From Glandiceps talaboti (Eukaryota; Hemichordata; Enteropneusta; Spengelidae), in assembly GCF_964340395.1 (NCBI RefSeq), contig NC_135566.1, forward strand, positions 18,596,501-18,660,500: 64,000 nucleotides of DNA, written 5' to 3'. The notes under the pieces were generated by a model, which was given only the letters and a program-made list of their open reading frames with translations, did no database searches and was not told where the DNA came from. Shown piece after piece: positions 1 through 14,800 of this stretch. The translations under genes were made by a program, and so were the position numbers. Each line of letters opens with the position of its first letter. Position 1 is the first letter of the stretch.

Positions 1-2160
1 AACTGTCACTGTACATGTATGAAATTGTAATCTAATTTTTCTAGGTTTGAATGCAAAACCCTCAGCACAAGGCTGCGGAGGGACGTTACATCACTATGCG
101 AGTCAAAATCCACCAGCATGAAAGATCTAGTCTTGGGTGAATGTTTCAGTTTTGAACATTGCCCGGGGGTCAAGAAACTACTCATTTCCAAGAATTTCTA
201 AATCCCAACAATGTCATTTTCTTGGAAATAACACACAAAACATTTCACCCACACATATTCATCTGAGACTGCAACAATGCATTGATTTGTCTGGTAATGT
301 GAATTTTCAAAAAGCAAAACTGATAATTTCATAACTTTCAGTTTTTCAGGAATACATTTTACTTCCTGGTCTTTCCCCAGAGAGGTCAAAATTCCAGGAC
401 TCAGTTTTCTGCACATGGGTATTTACTTATCAGTGTTACAATAAAGGACATTCATCAGGAAATGAAAGCAAACAAAGATCCTACTTATGTTACATGTTAG
501 TTTTGAAATATTTGTTGTCTCCATAGCCAGATGTGAAAAACCTAAATATCAGTCAAACATTTTCAGTTGATTTTATACATCAATGTTTCTCATGTTACAT
601 TATACAATCCACTGTTGTGTCATATTTAGAGCATTATTAATCCTCTGTCAATATGCTGGCGGTGAGTCTATTTATCATCTTGTTTGTTTCAGAATGATTA
701 AGAAAACCGAGACTCATATGAGTAGATAACTTAATTTTAAAGGGAAACACCAGTCCACGAAAATAAAGCTATTCATTTCATGATTTCACATAATAATTAA
801 CACCAATTTTAGGTGTGAATACCAAAAAAGACTACACTGAAACTCTACTTTACCTCCATTGTGTTCATAGTGGTCTACTGTTGTATCATGGGACTTAGTA
901 TATGTACATATGTATTAGATGAGCAATTAATATTCAAGATTCCAAACTTTTACTTTATTTTCAGATAAACCGCCAAAAAATTTACTTTCAGCTAAAAATT
1001 CAACATTTTGAGGATTCTGATTAGGTAACTCTTGGAGAAACAAATAAAAATATGAGTTGGCCTAATAAATTGATAACTGTACAGATGACACTTTCCTTGA
1101 ATCATAAACCTGTACTTTGGAATGACCTTTTGTATGCCAGGCAGTAATAAATGTTTGGATATGAGGTAACCTTTACACTGGAGGTCGGGCAGACACTCTC
1201 CTTTATACTAAACTAATTCCGTATTATTGTTTCAGAATGATATACGATCCCAGGCACTTCATCTAGGCAAGTCATATGTTGCAATTTAATTTCAATCCTG
1301 TAGATGTACATCAACACATCGCAGCAATTCAATGCAATCTTACATTTCATCACATTAGATCTCTGTGCCTACCAGGCAAATGCAGAATTAATGGGACAGG
1401 TGAAATTTGGGATGTTACAGTCATCATGTAAGGGTGGTGGGAAATCCCATGATAAAACATAATCTCACCCGTGGGACTTTTAATCTAGTTGATTTGATTC
1501 TAATGATCAAAAAAAAATAAGAGAGACAGAGGTAGAAAAAAAGCTGCCTCGCATGACTGCCACTTACTAAACGAACACACAGGAAGGATGTAGATTTTCC
1601 TTACAGACTCTCACACGAAAAGGTATATAGCATGGTGTCCATCCTCTCCTGATAGTGGTAAAGACCTAAAGCATGGTTCAAGGCTAGGAAAGAGAATACA
1701 GATTTAATTCTGAAGACAAGAACATACTTCTACACACAAGTTGGAAATCTAATACATTCTAAAATCTTGAAAGCAACTACATGTCAACACAAATCCACTA
1801 GATGCCATCAATACATATTGAGTCAGATATCAATTTCATCTTTGGAGAATACAATTAGATGGATGAGAGGATAAGAAATGCACACAATCCCAACCGTGCC
1901 ATTACAATCGTCAACTTGTGGTCATGGGTTGATAAAAAAAACTTTACCCCACGAGTGTGGTCATAAAGTTAAGAGTGCCCAAGAATGGGTCATACAGTGA
2001 GGCAATTAAAAGTCATTCTCCATCTTTAAATGTATACACAAAAGATTACAAACAGGTATGTGCATCTCACATTATGGTGTCAAAGTGAGGAACTCACTGT
2101 TGTAATTTGTGTGTATCAGTGGTCTACTATGAACAGCGGTGTTTTTCTATCCAGTGATGT
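1..2160. other. No gene recognised
   Basis: AT-rich. The 60-190 part is somewhat richer in GC and CpG and has a 61-codon minus-strand frame (TRSFMLVDFDSHSDVTSLRS within it) that I cannot match to KDM2 or another family. Confidence 0.5.
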
Positions 2161-2169
2161 ACATGACAG

Positions 2170-2900
2170 ATGCCCTGAGGTATTCCATGGGGAGGTTTCT
2201 AAAAGAATGAGTGGTTATACAAATATGCAAAGGTATTCTATTTCTATAAGAATGAGCGATAATACAAATACACAAAGGTATTCCATTGGGAAAACACTTT
2301 CTTTGTTTTCATTCAATGATTTATTACGCCTAAGAAAGAAAAAATTGTTTGGTTCTGGTTACCCGGCCCCACCTAGTTTTTCACATCGACTTTTTTTACA
2401 TATTCGAGAAAAAAATTATAAAATTGCAAAAAGCTGATATACATGTACAGTACAGTACTGTAAAAAATACAGTGGTATTCCAATGAGGGAAGATATTGTT
2501 TTCAAAGACTGGGGGATGCTACAGCTAAAATTGAGGAAAATTTTGTTTTGATGGAATGAGTGATACTAAATGCAGTATAAAACTAACACACATGAATACA
2601 GGTCTTCCAGTGGGGAATGTTTCCATAGACAACATGATGCCGGTGTGCAAAAATCGTTAACATGCACAAAATCATTCCATTGTGAAAATATTATTTACAA
2701 AGTCTTGAGTTGATGCTAGCACAGCAAAAATCCACTTGTGTATTCCATCAGGGGAAAATATTGTTTTGACTGAATGAGTGATATATACAAGTACAGCCAA
2801 AACATACAAAGGTATTCCATTGGGAAAATATTACACAGAATAGCTGGTGCTACAGTACAGCTAAAACACACAATGACGATTCCTTTGGGAAAATGTTCAA
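2170..2900. repeat. Degenerate repeats built on CAAAGGTATTCCATTGGG
   Basis: Units with a GGTATTCCA-like core followed by GGGAAAAT recur near 2,183, 2,231, 2,277, 2,474, 2,604, 2,741, 2,810 and 2,879, at uneven spacing. A decayed tandem array. Confidence 0.6.
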
Positions 2901-3565
2901 AAAACATACCATTAAAACACTGAGAGAATCCTACAGCCTGATAATCAAAAGGCAAGGCATCCATAAATTATCCTCACATACACAAGGGCTGCAGTATATC
3001 AAGTGGTTATAAACAAGTAAAAAATACAGCAGAATACACAAAACCATCAGCATACATTATAAGTATCATATTCTTGTATGTAATTTTTTTCAGATGGTAA
3101 TTACTTTTTAATTTTAAATTAAAACATGAAAGAATATGCATGTACTCTCTCCTTTCAGAAGTTGCCTTTAATACAACAGATGAATAGCATCTATTAAAGA
3201 GGGCTTTATGTTGCAATCCTAATAACTTTATGATGTGGAGTTTATTACACACGACGAGTAGAATTTGAACAACAATATTGAATCAGATGTACAATTACAT
3301 TAGTGGTTCCATACTGTTTAAATATATAAATTTTAATATCAGACAGTTGTCACTTATTAAGTTTCCAATGATGGGAGTCATACAAAAAAAATGTCATTTG
3401 AGTTTTGCAGCTTAGCAAGGAGTATAAAAATACTACAGCGATAACTGGCACCTTGATATCATAGGAACAGATGTTTTGTTAGCTCTCAAGGTTTTTGTGT
3501 CACTCACTGTCACAACAGGAGACTTCATAATCATTACAATAAATGAAAGAAATATATGTATGACA

Positions 3566-4256
3566 TGTATGTGTGTGTGTATGTATGTATGTATGTATGT
3601 ATGTATGCATGTATGTATGTATGTATGTATGTATGTATGTATGTATGTATGTATGTATGTATGTGTGTATGTATGTATGTATGTATGTATGTATGTGTGT
3701 ATGTATGTGTGTATGTATGTATGTATGTATGTATGTATGTATGTATGTATGTATGTATGTATGTATGTATGTATGTATGTTTGTGTGTGTATGTGTGTAT
3801 GTATGTATGTATGTATGTATGTATGTATGTATGTATGTATGTATGTATGTATGTGTGTATGTATGTGTGTATGTATGTATGTTTGTGTGTGTGTATGTGT
3901 GTATGTATGTATGTATGTATGTATGTATGTATGTATGTATGTATGTATGTATGTATGTATGTATGTATGTTTGTGTGTGTGTATGTGTGTATGTATGTAT
4001 GTATGTATGTATGTATGTATGTATGTATGTATGTATGTGTGTATGTATGTATGTATGTGTGTATGTATGTGTGTATGTATGTATGTATGTATGTATGTAT
4101 GTATGTATGTATGTATGTATGTATGTATGTATGTATGTATGTATGTATGTTTGTGTGTGTGTGTGTGTGCATGTATGTATGTATGTATGTATGTATGTAT
4201 GTATGTATGTATGTATGTATGTATGTATGTATGTATGTATGTATGTATGCATGCAC
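3566..4256. repeat. (GTAT)n microsatellite, about 690 bp
   Basis: Nearly uninterrupted GTAT with recurring GTGT and TTTGTGTGTGTG variant blocks. It opens long low-complexity frames on both strands that are not genes. Confidence 0.97.
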
Positions 4257-4269
4257 ATTATAATACATA

Positions 4270-6040
4270 TGTATGTGTGTATGTACACAAACTGCAACAA
4301 AAATGACTGGCATTAATGTTTATGCACTGCAACCATTTGAAAAACATAAACAGCATAATATTACGAGTGACTAGGTCGAAATCGTTACTGGTACATGTAC
4401 TTTAATACTCACTGAAGTAAGACCCATGAACAACTGTTAATTGCATTATTGTAATTTATCAATACAAATTACTTTTCTTCTTTATATTTATATTTATACA
4501 CACGGTTAACTCCAATATCACTTTATTAATGACTTCTCATTGATGGTATGATATATTAAATATCAATTTATATTTTTAAAGGTATATAAAGGTATACATA
4601 TGTATCTACCTGAGGTCTATAATTACTTTTATGGGATTCCTAGATAAAATCCTAGTACAATGAGAAATTAAGCCAGGTTTTCTAGATTTCTCTCTCTTTT
4701 TTTATCATTAACCTTCCCAACTGTGTCAAGATCACTTCACTTTAATGTTCATGGAAAATGACAGATATTGATTTCATATTAACTGAAATAAGTCAACATT
4801 TTTTAGTGAGGTTGATAAAGAGAGCCTGCCATAGTAGTACTTCTACTTCAATATAGACTTAGTGTCAACATATGGTCCCTAGATGTTAAATAAATTGAGA
4901 ACAACTATATCTGACATCATGGTAACAAACTGTATGCTTAGTCAATATTATAGTGAGATAAAACACACAAAATGTACTGTCATTGATTAATTAGTTCTTG
5001 ACACTTATGGTGCCTGGTTTTTTGGTATTTTTTACTATTTTAAGAAGATACTAAATTGAACTAAATAAGATATTTAATTACAAAGTCCTATATATGTGTG
5101 TGGGTGTACAATTAATATTAGCTGAAGATACATGTATTTACAAGGCTAGTATTTTTGTTATGAGTGGTAAATGAGTACAATGTTAGGAGTTCAAGTTCAC
5201 CAGATTTTACTAGGATTCCCACCAAAATTATGTAGTTGGTATAATTTTAGAACACGTTTCCATATTTTACCACATTTCCCTCCCCTCCCATTATGGGGTT
5301 CCCAAATCTTAGCAAAAGCATTTGTGATGAAGTAAAAACCAATTTCTTTGTGTCAGTATCTTTCACTGTCTCCTACCCCTGTCATTTCCAATTTCTACTC
5401 AGGTTCCCAAATTTTACAGAAAACACTCATGCCTGTATATTATAGTGCCCTTTCATCTATATGTCCATTTGTTTTACCTTCCCTACTGTTTTTCATTACA
5501 ATTTTGCAGCAATAATTTCCACTGGTATAACGTTACCAAAAATATGGCCCTTGTATTAAGATTAATCTCAAATCAAAATGATCTAATGAAGACATTTGTT
5601 TTACATTGAGATTTCACATAGCAAGTCACACTGTAATCTCAAACACTTTGGCCTTGGAAAGCAGTGAATAGACTTAACATATCAAAACACTGACATAATA
5701 ACAAGTTACATTGACAAAGTGTATTAGATTTGGAGTGTTCTGGAATGAGACACACATCAAACTAAAGGCTTTGTAACCATACAGACTACTAAGTAATCAA
5801 TGTGAATTGTCCTCAAATCTCATTACGTTCTCACCACTCACATATAAAAGATCTGAAGGATTTAATTTCACGATTTCTGTTTTGCATTTAGATAAATAAG
5901 TGTTGGGTCTATTTTGTGTCTAAATTACCCGTACTTTCAAAATGACACTTTATACATTAAGTGTATAGTGCTATGTGTAGTAGGCCTATTTTCTTTATGT
6001 ACTACTTATACTAAAGATTCTACATGGATTTCCAAGATTC
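4270..6040. other. No gene recognised
   Basis: AT-rich sequence. 5,170-5,440 resembles, in reverse orientation, the GGGAACCCCGGTAAAATG family found at 18,500 and 45,390. Confidence 0.55.
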
Positions 6041-6047
6041 ACCATGG

Positions 6048-6079
6048 TCAATCCCCCCACCCCACCCCACCCCACCCAA
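6048..6079. repeat. (CCCCA)n tract
   Basis: Five to six CCCCA units after a run of C; G-rich on the minus strand. Confidence 0.8.
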
Positions 6080-6383
6080 CTTTTCTTTTCTAAAAAATAT
6101 GTAAATTCTACTACTCTTTATATCCTTTTTTTTTAAATGAGCACTAAACATTTTTATAAAGTTTATTCATTGTTCTTGTTTATGGGTGTTAATAAGTGTT
6201 TTCAATGACCACCAAGGCACCCTTGCCCCTTCCCTCTCCACCATATAACTACAATTCTATATAATGTATAATGTGTACTTTCTTTTCGTCATATTTATAT
6301 TTATGTCATCAAACCTTGTTGCTCCCAAGACACTTCCATCACATGTATGCATCATTTTGAAATTTTCAAGTGTTAGTTACATG

Positions 6384-6572
6384 TACATTATACCATGCAC
6401 AAGCAATGTTGAACTTATACTCTGGTCGCTTGAGTCACAAACATGTCTCTATGTCATGGCAACATGTGTCTGCATCATTGCTTGCAGTGTTCGTCTTGCA
6501 ACTCGTAGTGACAAGGTGTCCTTAGGTCACTCGTATTTTCCTTGGCTGAATGAAGAAAAATGTTGGGGAATA
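6384..6572. mobile_element. TATTCCCCAATATT-family element, copy 1
   Basis: Begins TATACCATGCACAAGC and ends GTTGGGGAATA, the two ends shared with copies near 9,615, 29,515 and 46,255. Internal ...CTTAGGTCACTCGTATTTTCC... is also shared. Confidence 0.55.
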
Positions 6573-7204
6573 AAATCTAAGTATTCTAAAATAATTCATA
6601 AACTTGTTTTTGGTTATAGGTAAAGTCTATCAAAGTTACAGCATTTTTTAGCAAACATTTTTCACCCAAATTAAATCTGAATATTCAGGAAATAATATCA
6701 TATACAAATTGATTAGAATATCAACCATGATGACTATACTGAGATTCTATAAAAGCTTTGTTGGTGAAAAACCTACTGTCTGTCATAGATGTCTGACTGT
6801 ATTTTGAAGCACTTTTAAATGACAATGTTTTTTTTAAGAAGTGAATTAACTTACAAACCTAACAGTCTATCCACCACTTTGCTATGACTTACTGTTAGGA
6901 AATCAATTCTGGCAGGACAAATTGAAATTGAAATTGCTCTCATGCAGCTCACACATTTATTTTATTTCACTGAGTATTCAGTCTAGATGCTATACATGGG
7001 ATCAGTTTTCTACAATCTCTGGTTTCTCCAGCACAGCATTCTGTTTTTTGCCACCAATAGCGTTAGTTTATGCTATTGGAGCATTGATATAAACATGATG
7101 AGGTTATCGCGTCCTCACAAACTGGAGGTTGAGTTTGTAGTAAACTGAACAAAGTAACCAATTACAACCACCTGTTAGTTTGTAATAGATTATTATTGAC
7201 ATGC

Positions 7205-7660
7205 ACTGTTCATCACGTTTCACTCGCATTTATTTCATTTTGTTGAGTATTCCTTGTGTCAATACTGATATTTCAACCACTTTTATTCTATTCCGTTGAC
7301 TATTTCTTTCATCAATACTCATATTTCAACCACTTTTATTCTATTTTGTTGACTATTTTTTTCATCAATACCGATATTTCACCCACATTTATTTTTTTTA
7401 TTTTGTTGATTATTTCTTACATCAATGCTGATGTTTCGCCCCCTTTCTTTTTTATTTTGGCACATATTTCTTATATCATTGCTGATTTTTCACCCACTTA
7501 TATTTTATTTTGATGAGTATTTCTTTCATCAATACCGATATTTTGCCCACTTTTATTCTATTTGTTGAGTATCTCTTACATCAATGCTGATTTTTCACCC
7601 ACTCTTTTTATTTTCTTGATATTTCTTATGTTGAAACTGATGTTTCACTCCTACTTTTAT
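7205..7660. repeat. Degenerate 53-bp tandem repeat, about 8 copies
   Basis: TCAATACTGATATTTCACCC motif recurs at 7,259, 7,312, 7,365, 7,422, 7,476, 7,529 and 7,581 (spacing 52-57), separated by TTTTATTCTATTTTGTTGA. Confidence 0.8.
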
Positions 7661-7899
7661 CAGCAATGTTGCAGTAGCAGCTACTTTCATTTTGACATGG
7701 ACAAATTCTTATGGTGTTGTAAAAGGTGATGTTAAGCACAGCATCTCTTGTGTAGGTAGTAAAAGTGAACCGTTATCTTCAAAAAATCTCTAATCATCAT
7801 GCACAGGGCATACATTTGTACAAAAGTTTAAAATTTACCAAATTTCCCTTGGCACTCGCTAAGGGCTCAACTAAAATATTATGGCAATAATACCCATGC

Positions 7900-8260
7900 A
7901 CCATACCATTAGTATTTGCACTGCAGGGCATTATCAAAAGTATTATTGCATGTCTATATGCAAATGAGCATATGATTGTTCCATATGTACACTTTTTGAT
8001 TTTTTGAATTTACGCTATCATTGGATTTTTTTAATTTTCACTATCGAATTCACGCAAACACACAGGTATGGTTTTTGTATGTGTGTGTGCGAAATCTACT
8101 CTATTGGATAAACATAACCCCATGTGGTGTGAGTGCCAGTGTGGATACTCGCAAACACGAGTGAATGTATGGATGCAGAGACCACCACAAGCATTTATGC
8201 AAATACCTGAGTGGCAGTGAGTGCACCACACTTGGATTCACGCATCATGAAATCCTCCAA
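7900..8260. repeat. Dispersed repeat, paired with 41,525-41,850
   Basis: Shares TTTGCACTGCAG, the following GCATTA...TATTGCA context, and further on GTGAGTGCCAGTGTGG with the second copy. Confidence 0.5.
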
Positions 8261-8819
8261 TATCATGTCATCCAAATCAAACCATATGTAGTGGTTGGAT
8301 CACAGTACAAGATTTGACCTATGCAAGAACATTAACATGGCAACACACACCTATCAAATTATTATGATAGTTCATAAATCCAAACATGGGTTTACTTTTA
8401 CACCAGTCTTCAAATTTCAAATATTCGGTATCTCTATTTAAGGTATACACATATCAGTTACAAATAATTGTATTCATGTATACAAGAACACCCAATGAGA
8501 AAGAAGAACTTGAAGTAACAAGACCCCCTATGTTGATGGGGAAAATCCCATGTTTGAAAAGGAAGAAAATTATATTGCAAATAATGTGTTCCCTTGGGAC
8601 AATGCAAGGGCAGTCAAATTATTTGCTATTGTCCAGACTATTGTAATTACAACATCTCTTCTCAGTGTAGTTTGTTTGAAGGTTACCAATGTTGCCAAGA
8701 GATACATACATTAACTGTTAAACATTTAATAATAAATTATTACATAATCCACCTTACTTCTTAGAATTATCTACTTTAGATAATCAAAATGATACAATAT
8801 ACATTATAGTGTCAGCTGG

Positions 8820-9010
8820 GTGGTATGCAGTGTGCCAAGTTGACACGCCACTGACGCATACAATTTCTAGTGACGCACTAAAATTGGTGTTCCCCTACTT
8901 CTTACTTATCATGTGGTGACTCACAAGAAAACCCAGTTTTCTCATTTTGACTCATAACAACAAAATTTGATTATCATTAGAGGGCACACTGGTGGTAGGG
9001 ATCATTGTAT
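8820..9010. repeat. Dispersed repeat, paired with 37,780-37,950
   Basis: Shares TGTGACTCACAAGAA-like sequence and TTTGAC...AACAACAAAATTT with the copy in the ORAI intron. Confidence 0.45.
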
Positions 9011-9614
9011 GACCTAGTTTGCCAAAATGTGGATAAAATCTTACTTTAGTATTGTCACCAGGACAGAGCACATAATGTTCATCAGTGATCAAATTTGGTG
9101 GAAGTTGAAATGTTTTAGAATGAGCACAAACATGACAAGGGGGAAAGAAAATAAATACTGAAAATAGCACTTATCAATCATGCGTGTATAAATTTCAGAG
9201 TTGCATTTTAAAAAACAGTACATGCAATTTGTATGTACATGTATAATTGTGTCCATTTTGTGTATGCTTTTGTTTAAAAATCATGTTGAAATCAAAATTT
9301 ACAAAACCCAACACTACCTTGCATGATACTGTGGAAATTTTGGAACCGCTATTCATTCATAAGAATAAATAAATTGACAATTAAAACCATTTTCAGGAGC
9401 AAACTTACATTTTTTTAATAAAACGTATCATCATAGCATTATCACTAAAGCTATCAAAATCCTATTCAAAAGTATTAGTAAACTGATGGTTCAAATAATT
9501 TTGATGGGCAAATTACATTTCTCTAAAACGTGTCACTATAGAAATATTAGTGGCACGCGATGACACCTATATCATGTGCTATTCTGCTGTATTTTTTAAT
9601 TGTGGATAACAACC

Positions 9615-9960
9615 ATACTTATACCATGCACGAGCCAGGTTCAACAAAAAATATGGAATATATACTCTGGTTCTACGTCACGACAACACCCAACTATGTC
9701 ACAACAACGCTTGTCTATGTTATTACTTTTACTGTGTTCAAAATATAAGTCCAAACGCTAAAAATTGCCATTACCTTCCCAAATATTCTTTTTATATTAC
9801 TAGCAGTGGTATAATTATATTATTCCCCAATATTAATCTTCATTCGGCCGAAAAATACTCATGACCTAAGGACTGTCTCTACTAGCAACTTGTAGTGAGG
9901 CCACTTGCATTTTCTTTGGCCAATCGAAGAAAAATATTGGGGATAATATATGAATGTACT
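9615..9960. mobile_element. TATTCCCCAATATT-family element, copy 2
   Basis: About 345 bp from TATACCATGCACGAGCC to AATATTGGGGATAA. An internal copy of TATTCCCCAATATT at 9,819 and the terminal AATATTGGGGATAA form an inverted pair. Confidence 0.55.
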
Positions 9961-11470
9961 GAGCTAACTCATATTGTTATTTTTCCAGATGTTACAATTT
10001 TTTATTGTGAATAGAATAATCCCTAGATACCATACCCTGCCTAATTACACAGCTACATGTATCTATTGTTCTGTGGAGACAATGGAATACATATCCAGTG
10101 CATGCACCTTTAGGCTATTTTAGAATATCAGTTATGTCATTGATACTAATCCTTATCAACAAGTGATAACTGTATCCCCACTTAATCTCCGATTCAATTT
10201 CTCATATTACAACTAATTTGGAAGATCAGTAAGATCTCTCTTGTAGTAGGGCAAACTTGTTTCTTTTCAAGTAAAACCTACCAATATTCAAAAATTTACG
10301 TATGTACATAATTAGTTTTGAAAAGCACAAATGACTAATGAGATGTTTTGAAATATGGCTTTTTTATAAATTTTATATTTAGGTCAATAACTAGCACATT
10401 CATCCTTCATAAATAATTAAGATTTCAGAAAAAAATGAACATGGAATGAACTCATTGGGGAATTTCAAATCAACTTACGTTTTTATCCTGTGTATATTCA
10501 ACCAAAGTCTCAAAACAGTATGGTAAGCAAACATTTATGACAAAGGGGAAAGTTCTCTATATATATGATTCATTTTATAGAAAACAACAGTTGGTATAAT
10601 CCCCTGAGACTATGGATCAACAATGATAAATGTTGGCCATATTGTGGCATACAATGCCATCACATATATAATAAATTTCGATATTTTGTGTGAAGCTGTG
10701 TGAAAGTATTAAAACGTCCTTCAGTGTTCATTCAGTGTTTTTGCAAAGTTTTGTAACAACAGAAACAATGAGATAGGAAAATAGGCAAAATTTAGTTTAC
10801 ATTAGCTACCAACCCGGACCAAAATTGAATTCACAGTGGCTACCAACACCAAGTAATCTGTCAGATGTGACAAGTTGCACTGCCTGCCCTATCAGCCCAT
10901 AAAAAGAGAGGGACAATTCAGGCTGAACAACCTAATATGACGCATCTTAAATCTAACCCAAATTTTGACAGTGAAACTTTGGTAAATTTTACCAGATCTC
11001 TCCAATATCTGAACACTACAAAATCCATGCAAAAACAACTGAGATATCTTACAGAATGAATCATTACTTGTCAAGAAGTTGAAATGTCCAGAATTGATTT
11101 GACATTAGGGGTGTGTGTACTTTTACAGTAAGTAATTTGAAAGAGATTCTTACATGTCAATTATGTTTGAGGTTATTGTACTTTGTGTGCAGTGGTAACC
11201 TTTCTCTTTTGTTGCCTGCTGTGTTAATTCTAAATGAGAAGTCTTTTGACACTTCAGTTCTGAATCATACTTCATAGAGAAACTAATGATCCAAAACTAA
11301 CTCACTCAGTTGTCTTCATTGTGTGTGACTTTAATTTTTTCCTGACTGTACAATAACCAATTATAATGTGGTAATTTGTGTATACTCCCTGTGCAGAGTT
11401 TTGTACTTTTAAAAAGAGTTTGGTAAACTATGACAAAACCACTTCATAACTCAAAATAGTGTTGTTCCTA
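9961..11470. other. No gene recognised
   Basis: AT-rich, no exon-like segment seen on either strand. Confidence 0.5.
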
Positions 11471-11477
11471 TTCAACG

Positions 11478-11814
11478 CATTACGATTACTTCAATCATCT
11501 CCACTCATGTATAGGGAAAGTCGTTATTCTAGCACAGAAATTTGTGCTACCCCGCTGGGCGAAGTGTAAACAACGTGTGTTACGCAGTAGTAATCCATTA
11601 CAAATTGACAGGCATTTGCAATTTATTGGTTAGTTCCTTTTAGGCATTTGCTCATTTAACTGAACTCCACCTCTCAAGTCTGAAACTAAAATCATGTTGG
11701 GACGCAATAAAGTCATCACATTTATATGAACGCTGTCATGGGTAGCACAGATTTCTGTGTTAGAATAGCGACTATCCCTATACATGAATGGAGATGATTG
11801 TAGTAATCGTAATG
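11478..11814. mobile_element. Inverted-repeat element (MITE-like), 337 bp
   Basis: Terminal inverted repeats of about 75 bp: CATTACGATTACTTCAATCA at the left against the complement of GATTGTAGTAATCGTAATG at the right, continuing through the CTCATGTATAGGGA and GCACAGAAAT segments. No clear target duplication. Confidence 0.75.
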
Positions 11815-11819
11815 TGGCA

Positions 11820-14800
11820 TAGAGGAACTAGACTAAGCTGAAAGAAAATAAGTTATAACTGGCAATTTTTATATATATTTTATTTTTAAGTGTTCCATTT
11901 CGTTTATTGGATATCTATAACCAAATACATGATAAGTTCCACACACACACATTATGTGAACTAAACATTGAATGTAACAAGGTACTTGTAAAATTCTTTG
12001 GTTAATAAATGCAAGACCACTTCAAAGTAAATGATATCATGTATTCTGCATTATACACTTCAGTTTGAGTGGTTTAGATTTTTTCCAAATGTTATAAAAT
12101 TACATGTCTTGCACACACTGCCGGTATTCAAGTATAGTACATCATACTTTGACATTCAATAAGTGAATGAACACAAAACCACTTCACAGAAACTGACATA
12201 TTTACGATATATATACTGTATAAAATGTTCATTTTGTGTGACTGAACTTTGCTATATACACATACAAACAATTATATTTTAAATTATATCTTCTGTACAT
12301 ACATATATACTCAATTGCTGAAGTGCAGTTTTTACTGTACTGGGTGTAAAACTACATGGTGAATAAAGGAACACAGCAGCACAACAACTTCAAAGCAATT
12401 GATTTACAACTTTTATAAAAAACATGAAATTTAAGAACCAACGTTAAAATCCCAGTTATTGATCTTACCAGTGAGCCATAAGATGTGTTGCTTATTCTGT
12501 ACCAGACTAACTATTTCTATAACTCTGCCAGACAACTGTTTTTATAATAATCCTAATCTGACATGGGCCTTTAAAAATCAATCATACAACATCTTGGTTG
12601 GCTATGGTGGTATTCAGGTCAGTTATTGACATGTTTGTTTGACACCCAATCATTCTAGCCTAACTAAGGGACCTTGTCAGGTCTCCACTAGGGAAGTACA
12701 CCATGTTCATTCCACGAATCAACAAAAAAACCCTGGATATGATCAAACTTATCGTATAGTTAAGTAAATGCAAGCAAAGAAAAGGAAGGGATGTGTCAAG
12801 TTACACTTATGTGTACCTTTTTATTGTTATTCAATGTTACAATCATCATTGGGAATAAAACAGGTCACCTACAAAACTCAAATTGTATGTATATCCGTAA
12901 GGCCAAATCAACAACAAAGTACGTAAAGTTGTGAGGAGTATATCAAAGGATTCAGTCTTGATACACTTCCAACTCACTACAAGTAAAACCAACTGGAGTA
13001 TTTAATCTAAATGAATGCCAAGTCCTTGAACTTTCACACTATTTGTGTGTTTTTGGAAAACATCTGAAATCAAAATCCCTAATGTACAACTGCTCAAATA
13101 GCTTTTAGCAGAATTACTTGGATATCTGGCTTAAAAATATTATTTGTCAGAACATCATGCTAGTACGTAAGTCGGGTAGCCAAGTCTCTAGTCTAAAATA
13201 GCTCTTATGGATACCATCTGACAGTAATCGCTATGCATCTATTCTTAAAAGCTAAAACATTTTGTACATTTAAGAAACTCGTAATTGACTGTTGTTAGAC
13301 ATGTTTGAAGTAATCAAACTATGGATACTTTGCTCTAAAACATCTCCTTTCATTATTTAGAACAACCTGTTTCTGTTCAAACTTCTCTGACCAGAAAAGG
13401 TTTGTTCAAAAGCTCATTTGAGTCTTTTTCTCTTCATTATTCAGCATCATTTTCCAGTCTTTTGATTGAATTGAACTCCTGCAGCAATTTAGTGAGTAGT
13501 GAATTTACATCTTTTATTATACTTGTATATTTTATGCCACCATACAAGTTATTTCAATGATAATATCATGATTGTATAACATCAACGGAAATTAAATAAA
13601 ACTTTTTACAATAAATAACTTGTGTGAAATTTATAGAAATTATATGCTATTATTATGTGACAACCAGGAACTCAACATTTTTTTTCAGTAGAATAAAATA
13701 TCTTACTATAACCATAAATATATAAGATTACCATTATGGCATTAAATAATACATGCCAAAATAAAATAAAAGTAGAACAGTGAGAAATAAACATTTATGC
13801 AACTGTAGTATGAGTAATGTAAATTTTCACAGCATAATTATAAGAAAAATCAATGATTACTGCCGAGATGAGTTTATTTTGTAAAACTCTAATAACTGCA
13901 AACACTATTGTATCCTGGCCTAGTTCCTGCGATGTTTACACGAATAAACAAACACGGAGTATATTAGGTACTTCACATTCATTATAATAACCATGGCAGC
14001 ACACAATGAAAAGAAAAACATGGCAGAAAGTCCATCCATTCAAATCTGCCTTTGAATACAGTCAACAATTGTGACAAATCCTCCTATTCACTTCAAGGTA
14101 TCAATTTTGCAAACAAACTGAGTAGATCATAATAGTCACTACTACTTCTCATGTAGTACAGCGTATCTGTTACTAGGATTACCTGTCAGTTGTGGTACAT
14201 ATCAAGATAAATAACACTTTATCTTCAGACTTGAACTTGTGAAAACTTAATCAGTAAATCCACTGTAGTTATATTTGCATATAAATAAGGCAGCTGTCTT
14301 CAATACCCAGCTTGCTTATGATTAGCTGATTGTTATTTGTCATACAAAAAAATACAATTTCAGATTCAATTTGCTTCACAAGATTATTTCTAAAACGACG
14401 AAAGTATGAAAAATCAGACTCTACGCTCTCAATTCTATGAAGAAAAAAAAACATCCCTCGTTGAAAAATAAATGTATGACTGTACTGCTAACATGAACAC
14501 ATATGTTCTGTACTTTGCACTTAATGGCCATGTCATACTCAGTGTACATTTAATTAGGTATCTCCCATTGTAGGTTATGATTTTTCCTACATATGGTCAA
14601 TATCACAGTCTATGAATAGCCCTAGCTTTTGACAGCCACACTAGATTACATCTCTGATAATGTAAACAAATGTATATATTTCACATATGTCACATGAACT
14701 ACTAGAATTTGTACCACTACTAGTAGTACGATTACGTGAAAACAGAAAATATTTACTTTGTGATATTTGGAAGTTGTCTGTTTATGTGTCACTATTTCAC

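Noticed and set aside
6-191. 61-codon minus-strand ORF as a downstream KDM2 exon
   Set aside because: Does not match any part of the KDM2 C-terminal half that I know, and splice borders are not convincing.
3476-4316. Long open frames (up to about 276 codons) on both strands
   Set aside because: They are translations of the GTAT microsatellite (Cys/Met/Tyr/Val or His/Ile/Thr/Tyr repeats), not genes.
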